Part shown: piece by piece, positions 26,336-34,408 of the stretch
How positions within the stretch are numbered: the stretch's first letter is position 1
How the letters are laid out: every line of letters begins with the position of its first letter
Source of the DNA: JACJYM01 sp965230495
GTDB taxonomy: Bacteria; Bacteroidota; Bacteroidia; Chitinophagales; Saprospiraceae
Assembly (NCBI GenBank): GCA_965230495.1
Contig: OZ246004.1
Coordinates: 310,001-374,000, forward strand
Reading direction: 5' to 3'
DNA: 64,000 bases
Position numbers and translations under genes: made by a program
Notes under the pieces: model-generated
What the model saw: only the letters and a program-made list of their open reading frames with translations
Database searches by the model: none
Told to the model about the DNA's origin: nothing

Positions 26336-27364
26336 TTACAATTCAGTACTTCCCCATAACATAAATAAGTCTAACATCGGTTCTTTTTTCATCAAGTAAT
26401 ATTTTTTATTGAATATATTAATGGGAAACGAAATTAAATTCATTACGGCCCAAGTAATTTTCGATTTTGTACTCTTGAAACTAGCTTGTGTTTTTATATT
26501 CATAATTGTAGCAGATGCTCCGTATCCAAAGACGACGGGACCTGAATCAATATCCATGTTATTTGAGCCATCTTCATTTTCTTTTACAAGTTGAATTCCC
26601 AGATATGTATCTATAAATGTCTCCTTAAATTTTTCATTGTAATTTTCGATGTCTTTGTAACTTGCTTTATTTAAACAATACGTAATCATAGCACTTGATG
26701 AGCCACGAATTTTTGATCTGTTGCTTCCTGAATGATGGATTAATCCATTAGGGTGTTGACCAGTCTCAAGGATTTTGTTAATCCAATCAAGTTTAAGTTT
26801 GTCACTATTAATTGATATAACTCCTATTAAATTATCGGCTGGCCAATTTGAGTCCCAATACGAATTTAGTACTCTTAGACTGTCATTTTGAATCTTGTTT
26901 AATCTTGTATTGATTTTTTCAGATTCTTGTTCAACTTCGATTTTAAGTATTGAATTTGAATAAAGATTACTGTTAATGTATGTCGAATAGACTAAGTTTG
27001 TCCAGCCACAGTAGAACATCCCATACTTAGGTTCTATATTTTCGTTAAAAATTGACAATGTATTTTCGGATTGTATTCGTCGTATACATTTGTCTACTAT
27101 TCTTGAATATTTTTGATCTTTAATATCTTGTTTATCGCAAAATTCAATGGTTGACAATGCTAATAAGGCATTACTAAATAGTTTTCCTTCAGGGAATCTA
27201 TTTTGTAATTGATCGTCATAGCCACTATCTATTATTCCAGATAAATAATTGATCTGATTCTTAATAGACCTAGTTTTTAATGTTTGATTGAAGGGCGTTA
27301 TTAAACATAGCATGACATAAATTAAAATACTAATTCCTAGATATTTGAAAAACTTCTTTATCAT
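26336..27364 (-). CDS. membrane-anchored protein of unknown function (cassette 6)
   Basis: 342 residues. An N-terminal hydrophobic segment (about 7-25) suggests a membrane anchor or uncleaved signal. The rest is helical and rich in Asn, Ile and Lys. NSYWDSNWPADNLIGVISI followed by HPNGLIHHSGS and DIDSGPVVFGYGAS recalls alpha/alpha-barrel proteins of the linalool dehydratase-isomerase type, but this is only a loose likeness. A second hydrophobic stretch lies near 300-320. It starts 11 bp after the 5' core of cassette 6. I cannot name a function. Confidence 0.6.
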   Translation of the reverse strand: MIKKFFKYLGISILIYVMLCLITPFNQTLKTRSIKNQINYLSGIIDSGYDDQLQNRFPEGKLFSNALLALSTIEFCDKQDIKDQKYSRIVDKCIRRIQSENTLSIFNENIEPKYGMFYCGWTNLVYSTYINSNLYSNSILKIEVEQESEKINTRLNKIQNDSLRVLNSYWDSNWPADNLIGVISINSDKLKLDWINKILETGQHPNGLIHHSGSNRSKIRGSSSAMITYCLNKASYKDIENYNEKFKETFIDTYLGIQLVKENEDGSNNMDIDSGPVVFGYGASATIMNIKTQASFKSTKSKITWAVMNLISFPINIFNKKYYLMKKEPMLDLFMLWGSTEL

Positions 27365-27374
27365 TTTAAGGTTT

Positions 27375-27431
27375 GATGATCTACGATTATCATATGCGAA
27401 ACCATTGTCGTCATATGGTTTGTTAGTAGCC
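27375..27431 (-). repeat. attC-like site 5
   Basis: This site lies between the pentapeptide gene and the 342-aa gene. GTTAGTAGCC (27422-27431) is the 3' core of the pentapeptide cassette. AAACCAT (27399-27405) and ATGGTTT (27415-27421) form a perfect 7-bp stem with a 9-nt loop; CTAC (27381-27384) pairs with GTAG (27426-27429). At 57 bp it is at the short end of the attC range. Its distal core lacks the GTT triplet. Confidence 0.6.
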
Positions 27432-27435
27432 GAAT

Positions 27436-28524
27436 TTAGTTTTTTCTTAAACTCTCTTCAAATATTTTTCTTCTAGTTTCGATTTCTTCAATTTTATTAT
27501 CGACTGGTTTGATTATTGCTTCTTCAATAGACTCCAACAAGTGATTCTTACTTTTATAAATGAAAGGTGCTGAAACGGATAAAAATCCTCCAAAATCCTT
27601 GAACATGGAATATTCCATGTATTCCTCAAATATTATAGGTTGAATGGGAAGAGAAGGAAGGTTTGGAATAATTGCCTTTAATTCTTGTGGAATACTTTTA
27701 GCGTCTGTAATGTCAGCGATTACGAATTTAGAAAGATGTGCTAACGTTGAAATAGTCTCAGTCAAATCTCTTGTATTGGGTTTTTCAAAATCAAAAATTA
27801 TTGGAACTAAATCGAAGTTTCTTAAAGAAATTCTTAGTGCATCTAAAATTTCTTTCCTCTCAGTATAAAATCTCCCTAAAATTAGAACACCTTTTTTACC
27901 AATTGTATCAATAACATCTCTGATTTCTTTGTTATTCAGCATTAGGTGGATAAACTGACCAATTTTAATGTTGTCAACGCTTATTGTTGCTTCACCATTT
28001 TTAGATATTATTAAATCCTTTTGTATCGTATTTTGTGTAGATATATTCCAAACTGATGTGCCATAGATATTACAACCAGTTAAATTAGCATTATCTAAAT
28101 TAACATCAGTTAGAGTAGAATTTCGTAAAATGGCTCCCTCAAGGTTGGCATTAGTCAAGTTCGCTCTATCAAAGTTAACTCCGAATAATTTACAATTTTT
28201 CAAATTAGCATTAGCCAGATTCACTTGTCTGAGATAAGCACCACTCAAATCTGCTCCTTCTAAATTGGCATTACTCAAATTTGCCTGACTTAAATCGATT
28301 ATTCTAAGATCGGCTTTTTTAAGCGAGGCACCTTTCAAATTAGCTAATCTTAAATAGGCCCATCGCAGTTTGATTCTATCCATTATGGCTCCACTTAAAT
28401 CTATGGCCGGCAGCTTTATATCTCCGAGCGATTGTTCTGAGATATCGACTTGGAGATCGGGGTTTCGTTTTTTCCATTTATTCCATCTTTCAGCTCCACT
28501 TTTGATTAATTCAATATGATTCAT
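27436..28524 (-). CDS. pentapeptide-repeat protein with C-terminal TIR-like nucleotide-binding domain (cassette 5)
   Basis: 362 residues. I chose the ATG at 28524 (MNHIELIKSGAERW); a longer frame from 28593 would read through the attC-like site. Residues about 35-150 are A(D/N)Lxx pentapeptide repeats (ANLKGASLKKADL, ANLEGADLSGAYL), forming a right-handed beta helix. From about 205 an alpha/beta domain starts GKKGVLILGRFYTERKEIL, with IIFDFEKPNTRDLTETISTL and FVIADITDAKSIPQEL. From memory this domain is TIR-like and often fused to sensor modules, which would fit NAD or nucleotide signalling; activity is not shown. It starts 15 bp after its 5' core. Confidence 0.78.
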   Translation of the reverse strand: MNHIELIKSGAERWNKWKKRNPDLQVDISEQSLGDIKLPAIDLSGAIMDRIKLRWAYLRLANLKGASLKKADLRIIDLSQANLSNANLEGADLSGAYLRQVNLANANLKNCKLFGVNFDRANLTNANLEGAILRNSTLTDVNLDNANLTGCNIYGTSVWNISTQNTIQKDLIISKNGEATISVDNIKIGQFIHLMLNNKEIRDVIDTIGKKGVLILGRFYTERKEILDALRISLRNFDLVPIIFDFEKPNTRDLTETISTLAHLSKFVIADITDAKSIPQELKAIIPNLPSLPIQPIIFEEYMEYSMFKDFGGFLSVSAPFIYKSKNHLLESIEEAIIKPVDNKIEEIETRRKIFEESLRKN

Positions 28525-28538
28525 TTTGATTATTTTTT

Positions 28539-28614
28539 GACTACTAACGGTTTTGCCGTACCTGCCGTACCGTTGTGATAGTAGGCATGGCATAGTGACG
28601 GTTTGTTATCTCTT
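28539..28614 (-). repeat. attC-like site 4
   Basis: This 76-bp site lies between the 161-aa gene and the pentapeptide gene. GTTATCTCTT (28605-28614) is the exact reverse complement of the core before the 161-aa gene (29123-29132). GACTACTAAC (28539-28548) is the next cassette's 5' core. Two TGCC copies (28554, 28563) face two GGCA copies (28584-28587, 28589-28592), giving a stem with unequal bulges. Extrahelical bases of this kind are typical of attC sites. Confidence 0.65.
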
Positions 28615-28625
28615 GTTTTTATTCA

Positions 28626-29111
28626 TTAATGATATGGTATTCCTTCTTCATTTAATATGTCTTCAATCCTTTCTCCATCAATTAATTCGCATTTATTAAC
28701 ATCCCAACCACGAATTATTCCATATTCAATTAGAAAACAACGAATTTTTCTATCTAATATATTTTCAATGTCTTTCCAACAATTAGAGAAAAAAGAAAAC
28801 ACCATTCTCTGTATTATTTTATTTGTTTTTTCCTCCTCAATTTCAGATGACAAATTATATTTTTTTAAAATTGACGTCAATAGCTCATAGTCTTTATCCA
28901 ATCCAATCCTTATTGTAAAATTCTCTTTCCCTAACACGACGTAGTCGAAGTCAAAACTATCATAAAACCATATTTCATAATATTTGGGATTTGGAATTTC
29001 TGGTATAAACCTTTGTTCAACACCTTTTACTACAGAAATCATTTTATCAATTAGAATTTTTCTTTTTGGTTCTAATATGATTTGCATTATTTCAGATTCT
29101 ATTGATTGCAT
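28626..29111 (-). CDS. hypothetical protein, 161 aa (cassette 4)
   Basis: A small acidic soluble protein without signal peptide or membrane segment. It has a Tyr/Phe-rich central part (YYEIWFYDSFDFDYVVLG) and a C-terminal stretch with GIIRGWDVNKCELIDGERIEDI. The size and composition recall orphan cassette genes and small immunity proteins, but no family is recognised. It starts 12 bp after its 5' core and is bounded by attC-like sites on both sides. Confidence 0.65.
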   Translation of the reverse strand: MQSIESEIMQIILEPKRKILIDKMISVVKGVEQRFIPEIPNPKYYEIWFYDSFDFDYVVLGKENFTIRIGLDKDYELLTSILKKYNLSSEIEEEKTNKIIQRMVFSFFSNCWKDIENILDRKIRCFLIEYGIIRGWDVNKCELIDGERIEDILNEEGIPYH

Positions 29112-29122
29112 TATTTCATAAT

Positions 29123-29193
29123 AAGAGATAACGGAATATTATATCCGCCGTAGTGACGGAGGAGCTATGTCGTGATATATAGTGTTAGCCACC
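29123..29193 (-). repeat. attC-like site 3
   Basis: This 71-bp site follows the NTPase-TPR gene. GTTAGCCACC (29184-29193) matches 9/10 the reverse complement of that gene's 5' core (33607-33616). TATATC (29140-29145) pairs with GATATA (29174-29179). Inside is an 8-bp stem with one mismatch and an AGTG loop (29144-29163). The outer TAAC (29129-29132) and GTTA (29184-29187) give the AAC/GTT triplet of attC sites. Confidence 0.68.
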
Positions 29194-29196
29194 GTT

Positions 29197-32100
29197 TTAT
29201 TTTAATTTTTTCAAATTTATTATCTCTTCGTAGTATGGTTCAATAAAATTCGCGTAATCTTTTTTTTCTGAATTATTTCTGTATATAGAACACCAAATTT
29301 TTGCATCATTTTTTATTCGATTATTAATTACAGCATCATTTTTAAGAGGAATTCTGGAGTTATTTTCCAATTTTATTTCTCCATCTAAATATTGACCTTT
29401 AATTTTTCTTTCTATTAATATAGTTTCTGATTTTTCATCAAAAGAAAAATAACTAAAACGATTTAAACATTTAGCATAGGGATTATGCTTAATTATTCTT
29501 CTTCCTTTTTTTACTAAATTATTAATTGCGGTATGATCTTTAAATGCTCTATTTATGTACAGTAATTCTGAAATGATGCATAGATTTGAACCACTAATTT
29601 TATGTGCCTTTACAAGTAAATCATTAGCAATAAAATATTTTCTATATCTAATAAATACTTTTGCTAGCTCGACAAGGGTGGGGGTACTATTAGGATTCAA
29701 CTCATAGATTTCAAACAGTCTTTCTTCTCTTTCTGGAAACCTCCTTTGCTTAGTATATAACTTGGCCAATAAATTTAATGCATAAATATTTTTAGAATCA
29801 ATATTTAAAACTTCTTTAAGAATTGCTTCACATTTATCAAGATCTTCAATTCTAAAATATACTTGAGATAAAACTGTTCTGACATGTAGATTGTCAGGTT
29901 CTAATTCAATTGCATCGCTTAATACTTTTTCTGCTTTTTTCCATTTTTTGAGTTGCTGATAAACTTTCCCTAACTCTGTCCTTGTATGTATTGTGTATTT
30001 ATTAGCTTTATCTAATTCAATTGCATCGCTTAATACTTTTTCTGCTTTTTTCCATTTTTTGAGTTGCTGATAAACTTTCCCTAACTCTGTCCTTGTATGT
30101 ATTGTGTATTTATTAGCTTTATCTAATTCAATTGCATCGCTTAATACTTTTTCTGCTTTTTTCCATTTTTTGAGTTGCTGATAAACTTTCCCTAACTCTG
30201 TCCTAGAATGAATAGCATTAGGTTCTAATTCAATTGCATCGCTTAATACTTTTTCTGCTTTTTTCCATTCTTTGAGTTGCTGATAAACTTTCCCTAACTC
30301 TGTCCTAGAATGAATAGCATTAGGTTCTAATTCAATTGCATCGCTTAATACTTTTTCTGCTTTTTTCCATTTTTTGAGTTGCTGATAAACTTTCCCTAAC
30401 TCTGTCCTAGAATGAATAGCATTAGGTTCTAATTCAATTGCATCGCTTAATACTTTTTCTGCTTTTTTCCATTCTTTGAGTTGCTGATAAACTTTTCCTA
30501 ACTCTGTCCTAGTATGTATGTTATCTGGTTCTAGCCCTAAAATTTCATTTAATACTTTTTCTGCTTTTTTCCATTCTTTGAGTTGCTGATAAACTTTCCC
30601 TAACTCTGTCCTAGAATGAATAGCATTAGGTTCTAATTCAATTGCATCGCTTAATACTTTTTCTGCTTTTTTCCATTTTTTGAGTTGCTGATAAACTTTC
30701 CCTAACTCTGTCCTAGAATGAATAGCATTAGGTTCTAATTCAATTGCATCGCTTAATACTTTTTCTGCTTTTTTCCATTCTTTGAGTTGCTGATAAACTT
30801 TTCCTAACTCTGTCCTAGTATGTATGTTATCTGGTTCTAGCCCTAAAATTTCATTTAATACTTTTTCTGCTTTTTTCCATTCTTTGAGTTGCTGATAAAC
30901 TTTCCCTAACTCTGTCCTAGAATGAATAGCATTAGGTTCTAATTCAATTGCATCGCTTAATACTTTTTCTGCTTTTTTCCATTCTTTAAGTTGCTGATAA
31001 ACTTTTCCTAACTCTGTCCTTGTATGTATTGTGTATTTATTAGCTTTATCTAATTCAATTGCATCGCTTAATACTTTTTCTGCTTTTTTCCATTCTTTGA
31101 GTTGCTGATAAACTTTTCCTAACTCTGTCCTAGAATGAATAGCATTAGGTTCTAATTCAATTGCATCGCTTAATACTTTTTCTGCTTTTTTCCATTCTTT
31201 GAGTTGCTGATAAACTTTTCCTAACTCTGTCCTAGAATGAATAGCATTAGGTTCTAATTCAATTGCATCGCTTAATACTTTTTCTGCTTTTTTCCATTCT
31301 TTGAGTTGCTGATAAACTTTCCCTAACTCTGTCCTTGTATGTATTGTGTATTTATTAGCTTTATCTAATTCAATTGCATCGCTTAATACTTTTTCTGCTT
31401 TTTTCCATTCTTTGAGTTGCTGATAAACTTTCCCTAACTCTGTCCTTGTATGTATTGTGTATTTATTAGCTTTATCTAATTCAATTGCATCGCTTAATAC
31501 TTTTTCTGCTTTTTTCCATTCTTTAAGTTGCTGATAAACTTTCCCTAACTCTGTCCTAGGGTGTATTTGGTAATGATTAGATTCTAAAGATTGTAAAAAA
31601 TATTTCTCAGCTTCTTTACTATCACCATTTTTAGAATGTATTATACCTATTTCGGTTAACGTTTTGAAGTCGCTTTTATTTGATTCAACTTTCAAATATT
31701 TAATTAAATACTTTAATTTAAAGTGATTGATAATTTTTTTGGGGGGTAACTTATGAAAACTTTTAGGTACTTTACTTTTAATAATATCTAGTAAAAAATT
31801 ATCCTCCAGTTCTGGACTCTTTGTAAGCCAAATAAATAAATCTTTACTAAATGGTGTAGAAAGATTCTCAACGAACTTTTCAAAAAGAATTGAAGCTATC
31901 TCTTTTTGTCTATTTTCTCTTTTCGAGTCATTAAAATTTAGATACCATTGAGCTATTTTCTCATGGCGTAGTAATAAGTAATCGCCAAATAAATAAATTG
32001 GTAAATTTTTATTTCTACTTAACTCAGCTATAAGGTCAATAGCTTCTATTTCAAGCAAATTAGAACAAAAGCTTCTTGTAGGACGAACTCCAAACTGATA

Positions 32101-33570
32101 AAAAATTGATATTAATGTAAAAAGATTATTCCATTGATTAGATTTATTCTCTCTTTTGACGAAGCTTTGCCAATCTTCCCAATCAAAAGTATAATCAATA
32201 ACCCCTTTTTGCTTTAAATTAATAAGAGAAGAGTAAATCCGTTCTGTAATACTTTTTCTTTCATCTTTCACAAAATGATTCAATAGCTTTGAAGTATCTG
32301 TGTTTTCTTTTAAAAAGGAGAGTTTGCTTAGAAATACTTCACCTATATCTTTAGTAATATTTTTTGACGAATAAATTAAAGTGCCGTTAAAATAAAAACC
32401 ATTTTCAAAGTCTTCTTTTCCTTCCATTTTTTCATATCTAAAATCTCGTTCTGTAATTACAAAAATGATATGAAAATGTTGAAGAGCACTAAACAAATTG
32501 TTTTTTAGTCCGACTAAGTCGTCAATAGCTTCTGGATTATCGATTAAGACAATTATTGGAGAATCTTCATTGAAATTTGGTAATAATTTGATTATAGAAT
32601 TTCTAATATTGTGAATTTGGTTTCTTTGAAGACCATCGAAATAAATAATGTTATAAGTATATCTGAATATCTTTGCAATGTCTAAAAGAAATGTTGACTT
32701 GCCTTCTCCTCCTTTCGCTAAAATTTTAATGAGAGAATATCTGTTTTCTGGTTTGATAGCATCATTTAAAATAGTGCGGAATTTATTTCTTAATTCTGAG
32801 TTTACAAGATAATAATTGGATGCTACTACTCCTTTAAGGAATTCTGGTTTGGAGTCAGTTCTTAGATAATAGTCTGGGAGGTATTTCTTCTTTGTCTTTT
32901 CTCTTGTTTGGTTCCAAAATTCTTCATCAAGAATATTGAAGCCAGAAAGTTCTTTATTGTGAAATTGATTTTCCTTTTGAATTGCAAATTTCGCATCTTG
33001 AAGTTCACTTAAAACTTCTTTAATCAATTCATTGTTTTGAAAAACTGAATTCATCAATTGTTGTTGACCTTCTTCAGTTGTCATTTTGCTTAAAAAACTA
33101 TCATAATAATAGGAAAGAATATTTGTTAGTAACTGGATTATTTTTTCTTCAGGTAGGTCAGATTGTATTAATTTGAATCTTTTTAATAGTTCTTTCGAGA
33201 GTTTTATTTTTATATTATCCTCATCTGTTTTTACTTTTCTTAAAAAGCCTTCAAGATTGTAATCCGATTCTTTTTGAAAAATTTCAACTAACCATATTTT
33301 ATTTGAATAATTCAAGTAACTTTTAAATATTTTCAGTAAAATTTGACTTTGTTCTTTTTCCTCTTTATTAGCTGTTACATCTTTTTGAAGAAGTTTGAAT
33401 GAATCTAAAAAAGCATTATAAAAAATGTCTATTAAAGGAAATTCTTTTGGGGATTTAGCTTTGTGGAGAATCTTTTTTAAGCCATCTGTAATTAGGTTAG
33501 AACCAACGTTTGTTTTTATTGTCCATAAGTATCCAAGTATTCCAGCTATTCCAATTGTAAAATGTTCCAT
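29197..33570 (-). CDS. giant P-loop NTPase with 16 near-identical TPR repeats (cassette 3)
   Basis: 1457 residues. A possible N-terminal membrane segment (about 5-22) is followed by a helical region. Then comes a STAND/AAA-type NTPase with Walker A AKGGEGKST near residue 290, Walker B IIVLIDNPE near 345 and FVITERDFRY near 370. After a helical linker, residues about 670-1225 hold 16 almost identical TPR units of 34 or 37 residues (core RTELGKVYQQLKEWKKAEKV), then diverged TPRs. N-terminal switch plus C-terminal sensor repeats is the STAND design, seen in Avs-like anti-phage sensors and other signalling NTPases. No effector domain is recognised. At 4.4 kb it is very large for a cassette gene. 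Confidence 0.82.
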   Translation of the reverse strand: MEHFTIGIAGILGYLWTIKTNVGSNLITDGLKKILHKAKSPKEFPLIDIFYNAFLDSFKLLQKDVTANKEEKEQSQILLKIFKSYLNYSNKIWLVEIFQKESDYNLEGFLRKVKTDEDNIKIKLSKELLKRFKLIQSDLPEEKIIQLLTNILSYYYDSFLSKMTTEEGQQQLMNSVFQNNELIKEVLSELQDAKFAIQKENQFHNKELSGFNILDEEFWNQTREKTKKKYLPDYYLRTDSKPEFLKGVVASNYYLVNSELRNKFRTILNDAIKPENRYSLIKILAKGGEGKSTFLLDIAKIFRYTYNIIYFDGLQRNQIHNIRNSIIKLLPNFNEDSPIIVLIDNPEAIDDLVGLKNNLFSALQHFHIIFVITERDFRYEKMEGKEDFENGFYFNGTLIYSSKNITKDIGEVFLSKLSFLKENTDTSKLLNHFVKDERKSITERIYSSLINLKQKGVIDYTFDWEDWQSFVKRENKSNQWNNLFTLISIFYQFGVRPTRSFCSNLLEIEAIDLIAELSRNKNLPIYLFGDYLLLRHEKIAQWYLNFNDSKRENRQKEIASILFEKFVENLSTPFSKDLFIWLTKSPELEDNFLLDIIKSKVPKSFHKLPPKKIINHFKLKYLIKYLKVESNKSDFKTLTEIGIIHSKNGDSKEAEKYFLQSLESNHYQIHPRTELGKVYQQLKEWKKAEKVLSDAIELDKANKYTIHTRTELGKVYQQLKEWKKAEKVLSDAIELDKANKYTIHTRTELGKVYQQLKEWKKAEKVLSDAIELEPNAIHSRTELGKVYQQLKEWKKAEKVLSDAIELEPNAIHSRTELGKVYQQLKEWKKAEKVLSDAIELDKANKYTIHTRTELGKVYQQLKEWKKAEKVLSDAIELEPNAIHSRTELGKVYQQLKEWKKAEKVLNEILGLEPDNIHTRTELGKVYQQLKEWKKAEKVLSDAIELEPNAIHSRTELGKVYQQLKKWKKAEKVLSDAIELEPNAIHSRTELGKVYQQLKEWKKAEKVLNEILGLEPDNIHTRTELGKVYQQLKEWKKAEKVLSDAIELEPNAIHSRTELGKVYQQLKKWKKAEKVLSDAIELEPNAIHSRTELGKVYQQLKEWKKAEKVLSDAIELEPNAIHSRTELGKVYQQLKKWKKAEKVLSDAIELDKANKYTIHTRTELGKVYQQLKKWKKAEKVLSDAIELDKANKYTIHTRTELGKVYQQLKKWKKAEKVLSDAIELEPDNLHVRTVLSQVYFRIEDLDKCEAILKEVLNIDSKNIYALNLLAKLYTKQRRFPEREERLFEIYELNPNSTPTLVELAKVFIRYRKYFIANDLLVKAHKISGSNLCIISELLYINRAFKDHTAINNLVKKGRRIIKHNPYAKCLNRFSYFSFDEKSETILIERKIKGQYLDGEIKLENNSRIPLKNDAVINNRIKNDAKIWCSIYRNNSEKKDYANFIEPYYEEIINLKKLK
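29895..31563 (-). repeat. intragenic tandem TPR-coding repeats, 102/111 bp units
   Basis: Sixteen direct repeats of 102 bp (34 codons) or 111 bp (37 codons, with DKANKYTI) are nearly identical at DNA level, including synonymous positions. A three-unit block is itself duplicated: the distinctive segment with LEPDNI at about 30511 recurs at 30817, exactly 306 bp away. This points to recent unequal crossing-over. The repeats are coding and not CRISPR. Confidence 0.93.
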
Positions 33571-33606
33571 AATTAATACTTATTTCATTTTCTTCGATTT
33601 TCTAAT

Positions 33607-33679
33607 GGTGGATAACGGTTAAGCATATTGAGCGGCTGACCAAGGGAGGCTGATCTGATATGCAGTGCTAGCTATAGGC
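33607..33679 (-). repeat. attC-like site 2
   Basis: This 73-bp site follows the 208-aa gene. GCTAGCTATAGGC (33667-33679) matches 11/13 the reverse complement of that gene's 5' core (34330-34342). Arms GCATAT (33623-33628) and ATATGC (33658-33663) are perfect. Inside it shares GAGCG and CTGATCT with site 1. Confidence 0.68.
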
Positions 33680-33691
33680 TTTTCATTGTTA

Positions 33692-34318
33692 TTATTTTTG
33701 AATTAACCCATTATATATTTCTCTTATTGACAGTATTTTTTGTTCATATTCATCTACAGTTCTTATCCAATCAGTGTTGTTGAAAAACAGTGAATTTTCA
33801 TTCCATTTACAATCATTAAAGAAGAATTGTTGAGTTGTACTGTTCTCATTGGACTTCATTACAATACCTGTTTCGTATCCGCCCAACTCCATCCAAGTTT
33901 TCGCAAGAATTGACAATAGTATTTTGGTATGAAATTCACCCCATCGATCAAACTCGGGTTTTCGCCAGTCATAATAGCTTAGGTTTACGTAGAAGTCACT
34001 TTTTGGTTCTGAACTGATTATACCAATTGAAAAATCTAAATCATGAATATCTCCACCTTCGTCAACACATGCATAAGTGTCTTTACAAGTTGATTCAAGT
34101 GCAAGAAACACATTTACAAAGTCCCCCTCTGTTATCAAATTGAGTTCCTCCAAATATGTTTTAGTGTATTTATCTATTACTTTTTTAAGTTGAATTTTAA
34201 TTTGGGGATGTTGAAAGTTGTAAAATTCTATTACCTCAAAGCATAACTGTTCAAACTCTTTTGACAATGAGTATGTTTTTAGATCACTTGCAACACATTT
34301 TTTAAGGTCTTCAATCAT
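33692..34318 (-). CDS. hypothetical protein, 208 aa (cassette 2)
   Basis: A soluble acidic protein with no signal peptide or membrane segment. Aromatic-rich stretches (SDFYVNLSYYDWRKPEFDRWGEFHTK, here split by the limit into FYVNLSYYDW and EFDRWGEFH) resemble contact-inhibition or SMI1/KNR4-like immunity proteins in style only. No family is recognised. It starts 12 bp after its 5' core and ends 13 bp before the matching 3' core. Confidence 0.65.
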   Translation of the reverse strand: MIEDLKKCVASDLKTYSLSKEFEQLCFEVIEFYNFQHPQIKIQLKKVIDKYTKTYLEELNLITEGDFVNVFLALESTCKDTYACVDEGGDIHDLDFSIGIISSEPKSDFYVNLSYYDWRKPEFDRWGEFHTKILLSILAKTWMELGGYETGIVMKSNENSTTQQFFFNDCKWNENSLFFNNTDWIRTVDEYEQKILSIREIYNGLIQK

Positions 34319-34329
34319 TTTTCATTTTT

Positions 34330-34408
34330 GCTTATAGCTAACGGACGGTCAAGTGTATGGAGCGAACGCAGCGATAGCAAGTCTGATCTCATACACATTG
34401 TTCTATGC
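34330..34408 (-). repeat. attC-like site 1
   Basis: This 79-bp site overlaps the 3' end of the sirtuin gene. GTTCTATGC (34400-34408) is the exact reverse complement of the core before that gene (35230-35238). Arms GTGTATG (34353-34359) and CATACAC (34390-34396) are perfect, and the pairing continues as CAA/TTG past one extrahelical base. The sirtuin stop codon (34389-34391) lies inside the site. Confidence 0.72.

Noticed and set aside
28524..28593. Longer N-terminus of the pentapeptide protein
   Set aside because: The extra residues are encoded by the attC-like site; the ATG at 28524 fits the cassette layout.
29895..31563. CRISPR-like or minisatellite array
   Set aside because: The regular 102/111-bp repeats are in frame and encode TPR units; there are no unique spacers and no cas genes.
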